A DNA stretch of 64,000 nt. It comes from Ceratopteris richardii (Eukaryota > Streptophyta > Polypodiopsida > Polypodiales > Pteridaceae). The notes below the pieces were generated by a model. The model was not told the origin of the DNA, did not search any database, and saw only the letters and a program-made list of their open reading frames with translations. This document shows, piece by piece, positions 23,387 to 34,460 of this stretch. The stretch is from assembly GCA_020310875.1 (NCBI GenBank), contig CM035432.1, forward strand, positions 94,964,967-95,028,966, read 5' to 3'. The position numbers were made by a program, and so were the translations under genes. Position 1 is the stretch's first letter; every line of letters begins with the position of its first letter.

Positions 23387-24127
23387 CTAACTAGCCATGA
23401 CAGCTTGATCTGCAACACGCATAATGGACCTTTTCTGCCTGGACTGATCTTCTTGTAACAGAACAGAGACTAACTCCTCAAATGACAAGGCATTTGGATT
23501 ACCTTTCATCATGAATCGAAGAGTAGAAGCGAAACTCTGATATGAATCAGGAAGACTATTCAGAACGGTCTGCACTAGTGAGCTATCTCGTATAACCTCA
23601 TCAGTAGAAATGAACTGCTCCTTCAAGTCTTTGATCTTTGTTAGAAAATTTTCCATAGAATCACCATCATTCATGTGCTCACTCTCCAACTGTTTTCGGA
23701 GGTAAGCAACAGGAGCCTCATTCCTAGCACGGTACAATGTGGTAAGTATATGCCAAGCATCCTTAGCTGTTCTGCAAGTGAGAATATGAGGAATAATGGC
23801 ATGTTGGACAGACAAAGCTATCAATGCATGTGCCTGGGCATCTTTGCCATCCCAACGAATTTTCTCTGCAATAGGTGTAGCAGAAACCGCAGCACGAATA
23901 GGAATATGCAGAATATCACCATCTTCGACACCTTCTGCATGAGCTTCAGTACATGCAGTTGTAATAGTTGCAGGTGTGATAGGACGTTTTTCGACACCCT
24001 GCACAATGCTCGAGAGTCCTTTTGCAAGCAACACATGTTGCATCATGTAAGCCCATAACGGGTTGTTGGTACCATCCAACTTATCCTCAACAACCAACAT
24101 ATGGAATACATCACTGCTTTCAGCCAT
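23387..24127 (-). pseudogene. Copia1: Gag (N-terminal 246 residues)
   Basis: UBN2-type copia gag: KLDGTNNPLWAYMMQ near the start, AKDAWHILTTLY in the middle and FEELVSVLLQED near the end. Beyond the stop at 23387, a damaged CCHC knuckle is still visible on the minus strand around 23280-23240 (one internal stop, and Ser in place of the last Cys). It starts at the first ATG after the primer site. The frame itself is undamaged over 246 codons. Confidence 0.85.
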
Positions 24128-24372
24128 GTCTAGTGACTAAAATACCTTGATGCAAAAAATTGACTCTATCTCAAAAAGTTGAACAGAACTGCCCTGACGA
24201 ATTCCATAGACTTGTAGCAGACTTCGAGATGCTTACACTAGTAAACAGAAACTGGTATATACCTTTGGCACAAAAAGATGAAATAGCCTACACAAGCACT
24301 GTGATAGTGTGTTCGATTCTAAGACTGCAAACGAAGGAGTGTCGATGGCGCCCTAGATGAAGCGACGACCTT

Positions 24373-24383
24373 CTCTGATACCA
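24373..24383 (-). other. Copia1: primer-binding site (initiator-Met tRNA)
   Basis: Minus-strand TGGTATCAGAG two bases after the 5' LTR, the classical site for the 3' end of plant initiator-Met tRNA. Confidence 0.9.
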
Positions 24384-24385
24384 AT

Positions 24386-24553
24386 TGTTGGAGTTAGACG
24401 TCTGTGGAAGCACGCGAACAACACAAGGAAGAAGAAGAATCTTGGAGCACAACACACAATACTGAATGTATTACTAGAGAATGTACAAAGATAAGTATCC
24501 CATTAGGGCAATAGGTGTATATACAAGCCGGGGAAAAAAACCTCCTAAAGAGG
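24386..24553 (-). repeat. Copia1: 5' LTR, truncated by 57 bp
   Basis: Matches 21416-21585 but lacks the last 57 plus-strand bases (the 5' end of U3). The break joins directly to the right copy of the 277-bp LINE repeat. A missing U3 end means integrase could not have processed this terminus normally. Confidence 0.88.
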
Positions 24554-24830
24554 GTGTTAATGTTACAAGGGAGAAACCCTTTACTAGAAACCTCTCCCCA
24601 AACCAAAAGAATGTAAGGAGTGAGAAAGTCATTCAAAATCATGAAGAACTCATTAGATAAGCAATAAATACCTGGAGATTTACAGGCTTTCAATTTATTG
24701 ATGGTTTCTATGATCTCACCGACAGTGAGGGACAGGTCCAAGATGGGAACCGGGCTCTCAAGAATCATTTTATTCCTTTTCATGGCAATAGTGGCTTTGG
24801 CCCTCTGGATGTCCTCCCGCCACTTGGGAG
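24554..24830. repeat. 277-bp direct repeat flanking Copia1, right copy
   Basis: Second copy of 21139-21415. LINE1 continues without interruption to its right. Confidence 0.9.
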
Positions 24831-25464
24831 ACACAAAGAAAGCATCCATAAAGAAGCTTTTAGCCTCTTGTAAAGTCTCCTCAATGCTGATAGTAAACCC
24901 ACCATCCTTTTTTAATTAGAGGGACCGAATCCCTAATTTTCCTTCTTTTCAAGAGTGTCTAGCTTCAAGATACCTCTCCTTGCGAAATCTCAGCGAAACA
25001 TCAATATAATCCTAAGAATCAACATCTAGGGTTTTGAAATTATTCAAAAGAGAGTCCCTTCTCTGAGCTCTAATGGCTTTGGCTTGTGTCTTGTGCTGAG
25101 TGAACAAAACTTGGATATCTCTAACAGCCCTTTCCAAGGCATGAGTAGGGGAGAGAGATGTGCTTAAGTGAGGAGAGGTAATGTCTTTAGTTCTAGTCAT
25201 TATGCAAGGCAATCTAAGAAGGTTAATGTCTATGTGGGATCAACCTGATCTGTAAGTAGGATTACCCTTGCTAAAAGGCATGTAGAGAGGTTTATGGTCA
25301 GACACTAACAGACAATGATCAATTTTAGCACTTATATCCCAACAATCACGAATGAAGGAAAAATTCGCATAACACCTATCTAACCTACCCGATCTATAAC
25401 TAGAACTAGCTTTTGTTAGACCAAGTGAATCTAGAGTTATGAGAAATGTTAAAAAGATCATGAG

Positions 25465-25469
25465 CATTA
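25465..25469. repeat. Copia2: target-site duplication, left
   Basis: CATTA, identical to 31915-31919. Confidence 0.92.
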
Positions 25470-26488
25470 TGTTGGTGCAGACCAATCACCAATTGAAGTT
25501 TGGAGGACAAAGGATGAAGATGAAATCAAGTTTTGAAGCATAGAAGATGGATACATTCACAGAGTGCAAGATATGTACACATATGTACATTAGTTAAGAC
25601 ATAGGTTACTTATACTTATGCTTTGATATAAGTTTGTATATAATTGCCTATATATACTTTGGAAAAATGTCGGGGCAAAGAGAGAAGACAAGGAGAGACT
25701 ATGTATGAGCATAGGAATAGAGAAATAAGTGATTGTAAATGTTATTAGACACATGAGAAGTGATCTCTCATTCAGTTGTGGTCTTCTTCAGAAATGATAG
25801 AATTTTTGCGCCCGAAGTTTTCGTGTTTTCTCCTTCTGTGGTAAAGCTTTTATACAAGTCTAAGTCTAGAGTGGATAGATCTCTGTATAAAGTTTTAGCT
25901 TCCAATTGTAATCAGGCTAAGAGAATTGTGTGTAGGAACATTCATATGTAAAGAATGTTCACAGTCTTCTGAAACAGGCGCAAATTTCGAGTTCAATGAA
26001 ATGAGTAGTGCTCAGTGTACAGTGTAAAGTTTTACACATATGATAGCTCAAAATTTAATTTGAGAGGTAAGCTATCTACAGCCAAAAGGATTTGGTAAAA
26101 CGGGTTCGACATTGTGAGAACTATGTGTTAGAAGTTAGGGGTGTCAAAATCGACTTCTCAGAAGTGCAGATTTAGACATAGGTAACTTGTGAAGTTGATT
26201 TCTCAAGTTATACTAAACCTTTTGAAGAAATTTAACTTGGAGGAGGTGCGCAACTTTTAGGCGACACACCATACAGAATTTCATAGAAAACTTTACATGT
26301 TTGATAGGTCAATGAGAAGAAATTGTGCAGCAGACTTTCTGTGTTTTATTTTCTTCACATAATTTTTCAACTTTTGATAATTTGGAGATTGAACCTCTAA
26401 TTTGGTGAAGATTTTGACTTACTCTTGGTATAGAGGTGCTCTAATCATAAGAGTAGGTTATTCTTTTGGAGATTAACACTCTCCATCA
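25470..26488 (+). repeat. Copia2: 5' LTR (1,019 bp)
   Basis: Begins TGTTGGTGCAG and ends CTCTCCATCA. Compared with 30882-31914 I count about 15 substitutions (about 1.5%) and one indel, a short repeat of GCTTTTAT present only in the 3' copy. CTATATATACTT at 25648-25659 is the likeliest TATA region. Confidence 0.93.
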
Positions 26489-26489
26489 G

Positions 26490-26501
26490 TGGTATCAGAG
26501 C
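26490..26501 (+). other. Copia2: primer-binding site (initiator-Met tRNA)
   Basis: TGGTATCAGAGC one base after the LTR, the standard plant copia primer site. Confidence 0.95.
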
Positions 26502-26710
26502 AGGAGACATCAAAATCAAGGAAAGGAGGATCCCGACTGCTGCAGACTCAAGAAATTCAACAACTGAAGAATTAAAAGGTGAAAGCTTGAAGGCAAAGCT
26601 TGAGGAGGAGACCATACGACATCAAGAAAGACAAAAGGACTCTAATTTGAAGTAAAGGTACATATATTGTTCATAAAGTTTGAAGATTTCAATACACAGG
26701 TGGACACAAG

Positions 26711-29700
26711 ATGGGAGATTCTCTTCAGATAGAGAAATTGGATAGAGAAAACTATCCTGCATGGTCTATGAGGATGGAAGCTCATCTTATGAGCAAAGAT
26801 TTAATAGCTTACATCACAGGAGAAGAAGAGAAGCCACAGTTCAGAGATCCTAGTGTTCCAACTAGGGAAGAGTTAGCAGATTTGAAAAATTGGATGAAGA
26901 AAGATGCTCAAGCTAGGAGCATTATATATATGGCTGTCAATGATTACTTGTTACCTCATATTCGAGGTCTTGAAAGTGCAACTCATATTTGGAATGCTTT
27001 GGAGGAGCATTTTTAGAATACTACTAAGTCAAGGAAGGCATCCTTATGGGCAGAATTTACAACCTTCAAGAAGAAGGCCTCTCAATCTATTTCAGACTAT
27101 GTGACAAGAATGAAAGATATTGCAGATGCATTAGGAGCTGTTGATGAAGACATTGAGGAGGATAAATTGGTAAGGCAAATACTTACAGGTTTAAGAGGTG
27201 ATGACAAATGGAAGCCATTCATTTTGTCTACAGAGTTATCACTTGATCATTTCACTCCTGATTTAAATCAGTTGCTAGGTCATATGCTAACATTTGAGTA
27301 GGATGTTAAAGGAGATGGTGACAAGAGTGCAGGTCATGCAATGTACTCAAAGGACAAGAAGAAGAATAGCAAAGGAAAGCAACAAGCAAATGAAGATGAA
27401 GGAACAACTAGTCAAGCCAACTTCCTAAGAGGAAGAGGAGGTGGCAAAGGTAGAGGAAGAGGCAGGAGCAACAAAGATGGAGGCAAAGCTTGCTGGATTT
27501 GTGGTAAGAAAAATCACTTAGCTAATGATTGTTGGCACAATACTCAGAGTAATAATGGATATAATCCGAACTATAATGCAAGAGGAAGAGGTGGTAGAAA
27601 TCAAAGAGGTAATTTCAGAGGCAGAGGTAGTAGGGGTTACTTTGGAAGAAATGCAGGTAGAGGTTTCCAAAGTCAACAATATAACAACACCTACTACAAT
27701 TATGCTTCAGATCAAAAGGAAGATTCAACATTGATAATGAATGCAACTTGTGAAAGGCAGAGTGAAGACCAAAGAGTCTTCTACATTGACTCAGGGTGTA
27801 GCAATCACCTGAGTGGTAATATAGCCTTGATGACTGATTTGGAGAATAAGGTATCTAATCATGTTGTTCAAACAGGTGACAACACAAAGCACAATGTGAA
27901 GTCAATTGGATCAGTGAAGGCCAAGGATGGTAGCACCTTATTGAGTAAGGTTTTGTATGTTCCTACAATTCCTAAGAATTTGATAAGTGTAGGACAAATT
28001 GTTGAAAAGGGATATGAAGTAAGGTTCACTAATGAAGGGGTGTTTGTGGAAGACCCTAGTCAAGGGTATAAACAGATTGTTTCAGGGAAGAAAGAAGGAA
28101 GATTATTTACATTGAAGATTCAAGGTAATATTGGTCATGCTATGTTCACATATGGAGGACATAAGATCTCTGAGTTAGATCTTTGGCATAAGAGGCTTGG
28201 ACATTTCAATGAAAGAGGTATTAAAGACATGATTAACAATGGTTCAGTGCTTGGTTTGCCTAATGTTGCAGGTCAACATATGACATACAGATGTGAGGCA
28301 TGTCAATTAGGTAAGGCTCATAAGCATTCCTACTCCAAGCATGGTTTTATGTACTCACAGAAGCTTGAGTTGGTACACACAGATGTGTGGGGGCCATCAA
28401 AGGATTTCAGTATAAATGGGTCAAGGTATTATGTGATTTATGTTGATGATGCTACTAGATGGATCACTATTTATGTGATCAAAGATAAGTCAGAAGTGTT
28501 TAATACATTTAAACACTATCATGCATATGCAGAAAGAATTACAGGACATAAGTTGAAAAGACTAAGGTCAGATGGAGGGGGAGAGTATTTCTCTAATGAA
28601 TTCAGTAATTACTTGTGGGATACAGGTATAAAAAGGGAAGTTACTTGCAGGTACTCTCCTCAACAAAATGGTGTAGCAGAAAGGAGAAATAGAACACTTG
28701 TTGAGTTTGCAAGATCCATGATGAAAGAGAAAAATTGTCCTAATTATTTGTGGGCTGAGGCTGTAATTACAGCTACTTATTTGGTCAATAGGTTACCATG
28801 TAAAGCCTTGTAGGGTATGACACCATATGAGGCTTGGTGGGGTAAGAGACCTACCTTGGATCATTGCAGAGTTTTTGGATGTGTGGCATATGCATATGTG
28901 CCATCACAATTAAGGCACAAATTGGAACCTAAAGCTGAAAAATATGTGTTTATTGGTTATGATGATAAGCAGATGGGTTATAGATTGTGGAGTCCATCTA
29001 CAAAACAATTCATGGTTTCTAAAGATGTTACATTTGATGAGCAAAGTACTTGGTATGCAGGTACAATCAATATCAATAGAGATGATGAAGAAGTGAGCCA
29101 AAGGAAAGGTAAATCAAAGGTTCACATAATTGATGAGCAAGAGAATAATGAAGTGCAGATTGAAGTGGAAGAAACACCAAGGTTTGATCCTGAGTATGAA
29201 GAACCAGAGACTTCAAGAAGTGGAGAACTTAGGAGGTCTACAAGGAACAAATGGCAACCTACAAGGTATAGCTATGATACTTCATTTCTGGCTACCAAAG
29301 ATTATGCTTACATGATTAAAGCAGATGAAGACCCTTCTACATATGAAGAGGCAAAAGGTAAACAAAATTGGGAGAAAGCTATGCAGGAAGAATTTGATGC
29401 ATTGTTGGAGAATCAAACATGGGATTTGGTTCCTAAACCAAATAGTCAGAAGATCATTGGATGCAAGTGGGGTTACAAGACCAAGAGGTTTTCAGATGGA
29501 AGTGTGTCTAGGTATAAAGCTAGACTTGTTGTAAAAGGGTTTGCTCAGACATATGGTGTTGACTATGATGAGACTTATAGTCCTGTGGCAAAGATGACAA
29601 CTATCAGGACACTTATAGCTATTGCTGCATGTAAAGGTTGGAAGTTATGTCAACTTGATGTGAAAAATGCTTTTTGAATGGTTATATTTCAGATGATGTG

Positions 29701-30873
29701 TTCATGGAGCAACCTCAAGGGTTCAGAGATAAAAGGTATCCAGATCATGTGTGCAAGCTCAAGAGAGCTTTGTATGGCTTGAAGCAGGCCCCAAGGGCAT
29801 GGAATTATAGACTTGTAAAGTTCTTGAAAGAACTTGGATTTCAGGTGTCTAAAGCAGATAGTAGCTTGCTTGTCAAAGCAAGTGATAATGGTTTCACATA
29901 TATGTGCATATATGTTGATGATATAATCCTTACAGGTACAGATGAAGAAGGAATACAAAGACTAAAGAAGCAAATGGAGAAGGAGTTCAAAATAAGTGAC
30001 TTGGGAGACTTGTCATACTTCTTGGGCATGGAGATTACATATACTCAACATGGAGTATTTGTGACCCAAGAAAGGTATTTGAAGAACTTGTTAATCAAGT
30101 TTAAAATGGATGATTGCAGGGTAGCACCTACACCAATGGAGGTGAATCACAAATTGAGTAAATTTGGAGGTGAAGAATTCAAGGACATGAGACAATATCA
30201 GAGTTTGGTTGGTAGTCTTATCTATGCTACTTTAACTAGACCTGATTTATCATATGCAGTTGGAGTTTTGTCTCAATTTATGCATTGTCCTAGGAAAGAG
30301 CATTGGATTGCAGGTCAAAGAGTGTTGAGGTACATTAAGGGTACACTCAAAGAAGGTTTGTATTATGGGTTTACATCAGATACAAATATCAAGATCTATA
30401 GTGATGCAGATTGGGCAGGTAATCTAGATGATAGAAGGTCAACTTATGGATACATGTGTTATGTGGGAGATAAACTTATCTCATGGTGTTCCAAGAAGCA
30501 ACATACAATTGCTTTGTCTTCTACAGAAGCTGAATACAAAGGCATGGTTGAAGCTGCAAAAGAAGTGATATGGCTTAAGACTCTAATGAAGAGTTTTGAC
30601 ACCATACAGAACATACCTATCATTTATGGTGATAACATGAGTTCATTATATCTAGCTGCTAATCCTGTTTTTCATGCCAGGACTAAACATATTGAGATAC
30701 AGTATCACTTTCTAAGAGAGAAGGTGATGGATAAGGAGATTGAAGTCATACATACTTCAACTAAAGATCAGATAGCTGATATGCTTACAAAGAGCTTGGA
30801 TGGACCAAAGCTACAGAAGTCTAAAGACATGGCAGGTATAAAGAAGATAAGAGAAACCTCAATTGATGATTGA
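26711..30873 (+). pseudogene. Copia2: gag-pol polyprotein with three stops and one frameshift
   Basis: About 1,387 codons in order. UBN2-type gag from 26711. CCHC knuckle CWICGKKNHLANDC (27491-27532) after a Gly/Arg-rich basic stretch. Protease D-S-G at 27788. Integrase zinc region (HKRLGHF to CEACQLGKAH) and DDE core (DVWGP, SDGGGEYF, SPQQNGVAERRNR) up to 28813. RT with an intact YVDD, and RNase H with SDADWAG and STEAEYKG up to 30873. Breaks: TAG at 27014-27016, 27299-27301 and 28811-28813, and a one-base loss in a T-run at about 29672-29676 that shifts the RT to the next frame. All catalytic boxes survive, so decay is recent. Single-frame gag-pol is normal for copia. Confidence 0.95.
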
Positions 30874-30881
30874 GGGGGAGC
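30870..30881 (+). other. Copia2: polypurine tract
   Basis: TTGAGGGGGAGC lies directly before the 3' LTR and overlaps the pol stop codon. Confidence 0.9.
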
Positions 30882-31914
30882 TGTTGGTGCAGACCAATCA
30901 CCAATTGAAGATTGGAGGACAAAGGATGAAGATGAAATCAAGTTTTGAAGCATAGAAGATGGATACATTCACAGAGTGCAAGATATGTACACATATGTAC
31001 ATTAGTTAAGACATAGGTTACTTATACTTATTTCTTTGATATAAGTTTGTATATAATTGCCTATATATACTTTGGAAAAATGTCGGGGCAAAGAGAGAAG
31101 ACAAGGAGAGACTATGTATGAGCATAGGAATAGAGAAATAAGTGATTGTAAATGTTATTAGACACATGAGAAGTGATCTCTCATTCAGTTGTGGTCTTCT
31201 TCAGAAATGACAGAATTTTTGCACCCGAAGTTTTCGTGTTTTCTCCTTTTGTGGTAAAGCTTTTATGGAATGCTTTTATACAAGTCTAAGTCTAGAGTGG
31301 ATAGATCTCTGTATAAAGTTTTAGCTTCCAATTGTAATCAGGCTAAGAGAATTGTGTGTAGGAACATTCATATGTAAAGAATGTTCACAGTCTTCTGAAA
31401 CAGGCGCAGATTTCGAGTTCAATGAAATGCGTAGTGCTCAATGTACAGTGTAAAGTTTTACACATATGATAGCTCAAAATCTAAGCTGAGAGGTAAGCTA
31501 TCTACAGCCAAAAGGATTTGGTAAAACGGGTTCGACATTGTGAGAACTATGTGTTAGAAGTTAGGGGTGTCAAAATCGACTTCTCAGAAGTGCAGATTTA
31601 GACATAGGTAACTTGTGAAGTTGATTTCTCAAGTTATACTAAACCTTTTGAAGAAATTTAACTTGGAGGAGGTGCGCAACTTTTAGGCGACACACCATAC
31701 AAAATTTCATAGAAAACTTTACATGTTTGATAGGTCAATGAGAAGAAATTGTGCAGCAGACTTTCTGTGTTTTATTTTCTTCACAGAATTTTTCAACTTT
31801 TGATAATTTGGAGATTGAACCTCTAATTTGGTGAAGATTTTGACTTACTCTTGGTATAGAGGTGCTCTAATCATAAGAGTAGGTTATTCTTTTGGAGATT
31901 AACACTCTCCATCA
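30882..31914 (+). repeat. Copia2: 3' LTR (1,033 bp)
   Basis: Near-copy of 25470-26488 with a small extra repeat near 31262. It is followed by CATTA (31915-31919). Confidence 0.93.
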
Positions 31915-33769
31915 CATTATACATATCGATCCAAGTAGATTTTTTAGCATCCAAAATGCAGTTACGTTTCCCTTCCCATCTATCCTTAACAGAGGTGACC
32001 ATATTGAAATCTCTAGCTAGAATGATAGGACCGTTAATACTACCAAGTTCTTCCTCGCATTGTTTACAATCATAGCTATTGTTAAAAGCATAAACAAAAG
32101 TAATGGTCGAATTAAAGGGAGCATCTCGCTTAATTGAGTACCACTGATTAGATGCACTTACAGTGACAGACGGAACAACATGAGCAAGAGATAGAGATAA
32201 ACCAATGACTACACCACCTATACGATTACAATGGTTAGTATAATACCAAGTATATCTTGAAGAAAGGATGTTGAGATGCATCTTGAGAGAGGTACCTCCA
32301 CTTTGACTTCTTGTAAACACATAACATCAGGCAACCTGGGAAGAGAAGACAACCAATTGTTTATCATTTTAGGTCTAACCGAGTCACTAAGACCTTTCAT
32401 ATTAATGGAGAAAATACAGAAGTGAGACACGAGAAACAAAGCAAGTTTTTTTCTACTATTCTTAGTAGGCTAAAGAGCTGACAGAGAAGACCTTACCATG
32501 TCCTTCCTTTTGGGTTTAGGACCTGAAGTTTTACCTTTTACACGATCAACATCTTGAGGCATAGGAACAATATCATTTAGATCACCCTCCTCGTCCATAT
32601 TAGCAATGGTTTCTTGATCCAAAACTCTCAACTTTTGACTAATTGATTCAAGCATAATAGGATTGGTGTTATGTACCGATACTTTAGCACTAGGGCTACA
32701 TTGTTTATGGGTTGTTGCAGGTAGCACCTTGTTATTTTTACCAACAACCATCCAATCTTTGTTTGAGGTATCTTAGGTGTGAGCAACTTCATTAGCTTTG
32801 GGATCTTCATTTCAACCACCTATATTCAGCATGTTAGGATCAACCTTTTCATTTTTTCTTAAAGGGCTGTGAGAGTCAGCATAGTTAGCTTTATCGTCAA
32901 AAGGGTTAGAGATACCCTCTATAAGAATATCAAACATATTTCCAGCCTTAAATCCATTTTTCTTAATTCTTGTGGGGCTGTTTTTTACCCGAGGAGTTTT
33001 GTTTAGCATTGGGGACTTGAGTACCTTGAGTCTTCTCTTGAATTTCACCACCCTTTTGCTTCAGAAGAAGGGGAAAATCTCTTATGAGGTGTCCTTGTTT
33101 ATAGCAGTTATAGCAAGCATGAGGCAGATTTCTGTACATGTTTTTTTGAGTGTGAGGCTTAGACCCTATAGAATCTTTGATAATAGTGTGAGTCTTAATT
33201 TCTTTGGAAATATCCGCTTCAATTAACACCTACGTGTCCCACTTAGGGTTAACAATACTATTTCTAGACTTTTGACCTAAAACTCTACCGATCATGTTGC
33301 CTAAGTTCTCACTCCATGGGTAAAAATCAATTGGGAGCTCAAGGCATTCAACCCACACAATATCTTTGTAGGCTTAGGCCCTTTGAGATTGAAGCCAATA
33401 TGCCATTTGAAGAAGGAAATCAGGATATTCCTAATCAACCATTGCCCTTTCGCTTATAACATGTAAGGCACTATTAAAATCTTAAAGAATTTACCGGGAC
33501 ATCATCTATAACAGAGAGCCCGTTACACAACGCCTCGAATAGAGCCGTGCAGTTTTTAGTCACAGACAACTAGAACCGAGCGAGAAGAAAACCCTAGCAC
33601 CCCCCTTGAACAGGGGGAAGGGCACGAGGAAGAACAAAGAAAACGAGAGGTTAGGTCATTGTCGACGGAACAACCCTTAGAGCAATCCCATCTTTGTTGA
33701 AAAAAACTTAAAGTTTGGATAAGAGGAAAAGGTGTTCAGGATCTTCAAATTTGCCAAGATAGGGCTGTC
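31915..33769 (-). pseudogene. LINE1 piece 1: ORF1 and endonuclease N-terminal part
   Basis: Read from 33769 leftwards. ORF1 shows a DUF4283-like segment (ELPIDFYPWSENLGNMIG, about 33345-33290), then a CCHC knuckle whose last Cys is Phe (CYNCYKQGHLIRDF, about 33112-33071), then basic and low-complexity residues. ORF2 starts in the frame from 32439: SINMKGLSDSVRP, CLQEVK (catalytic Glu) and, near 32000, ARDFNMVTS (the D-x-N motif). These are L1 endonuclease motifs. Stops and shifts interrupt both ORFs. The left edge is the Copia2 insertion. Confidence 0.88.
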
Positions 33770-33785
33770 GGTTGTAATATCTATT
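33770..33785. repeat. LINE1: target-site duplication, 5' side
   Basis: GGTTGTAATATCTATT, perfect copy of 12954-12969. Confidence 0.93.
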
Positions 33786-34460
33786 GTAATGTTCACGTGT
33801 CCATAAATGGGGTAAGACCGTGAAGTTGTTGTATTCTTATGGGAAGATTAGTACTTCTATTCTGAGGTAGGGCTTGATTGATCTGCTATGGTCGGGGTTC
33901 GTGCCCTGTACATAAATAACATTACCTAACTCCTTTAATACATTATTGTTGTCTTCACAAAAAAATATCATGACCTACAATAGCAAATAAAACAAGGGAC
34001 TAGCAAATAAGACAAAGGACTTGAGATAGCTGTCATCGCCCTGAAAGTTGGCCAAAACGATGGGCTACAAATTGCAACATAGAATGCCAGCCTCTAGGAT
34101 GCCACATCACCATCCTTGCGATCGTTTTCTATGCATCACACATTACGTAGTAGCCTGTAGGATTCAAGAAGCGACACCTGAACCCAACGTGAAGCGAGGC
34201 GGTTGCCCGATGATCTTCATCACGCCACCCATACCTTGTGAAAAGAGACGAGAACCTCGACATCGGACAAAGATTTCTAGGTACCAGCATTTTAATTTAT
34301 TTGAATTATTTGCATTGATTCCACACACTTTAAGGAGAATTGTTTTACTGCTTGACTTTGATCATCCACCTTTTGCATCAGTTTTGATCATACGAGTGTG
34401 CACTTTTCCATTGAGGCATAGATTAAGAATCCACTTGTCAGGTTAGATCATAAAACGAAA
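33786..34460. other. Between LINE1 and Gyp2 gag, unassigned
   Basis: The first 180 bases continue the pre-insertion locus and end in an A-run near 33960. From 34048 to 34446 a plus-strand frame of 132 codons is open, but it shows no motif and ends just before the Gyp2 gag, so it is more likely element leader than a gene. No Gyp2 5' LTR can be recognised here. Confidence 0.4.

Larger units (their letters stand above)
21416..24553 (-). mobile_element. Copia1: decayed, integrase-less Ty1-type retrotransposon
   Basis: 3,138 bp read right to left: truncated 5' LTR (24386-24553), initiator-Met primer site (24373-24383), gag (24127-23387), a gag tail joined near 23130 to RT-RNase H (to 21720), polypurine tract (about 21643-21657, minus GGGGGGATTTCT), and full 3' LTR (21416-21642). 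Protease and integrase are missing altogether. It is inserted in LINE1 and flanked by 277-bp repeats instead of the usual 5 bp. Confidence 0.9.
24554..25469 (-). pseudogene. LINE1 piece 2: endonuclease end to RT start
   Basis: Minus-strand frames 25485-25240, 25212-25012 and 24849-24394. The first holds DHCLLVSDHKPLYMPF, with the S-D-H motif that closes L1 endonuclease domains. Next comes a basic linker (AIRAQRRDSLL), and then the segment leading into the RT (PKWREDIQRAKATIAMKRN). LINE2 has the same order at 57685-58330. The right edge is the Copia2 target duplication CATTA. Confidence 0.88.
25470..31914 (+). mobile_element. Copia2: nearly intact Ty1-type retrotransposon
   Basis: 6,445 bp with both LTRs, initiator-Met primer site, one long gag-pol frame, a polypurine tract and a perfect CATTA target duplication. 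It is inserted in LINE1 in the opposite orientation. LTR divergence of about 1.5% makes it younger than Copia1 and older than Chromo. Three in-frame TAG codons and one 1-base loss inactivate the polyprotein. Confidence 0.95.
12970..33769 (-). mobile_element. LINE1: full-length L1-type LINE, split by three LTR elements
   Basis: A non-LTR retrotransposon read right to left. Its four surviving pieces are 31915-33769 (ORF1 and start of ORF2), 24554-25469, 20436-21415 and 12970-14491. Removing Chromo, Copia1 with one copy of its flanking duplication, and Copia2 leaves about 5 kb, a normal length for a plant L1. Order of domains in transcription sense: DUF4283-like and zinc-knuckle ORF1, apurinic-type endonuclease, RT, zf-RVT region, short 3' tail with A-run. 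The 16-bp target duplications (12954-12969, 33770-33785) frame the whole. Both ORFs carry stops and shifts, so the copy is inactive. Confidence 0.92.

Noticed and set aside
34048..34446. Open frame of 132 codons before Gyp2 gag
   Set aside because: No motif, unusual His/Pro/Arg mixture, and its position suggests element leader or LTR remains rather than a gene.
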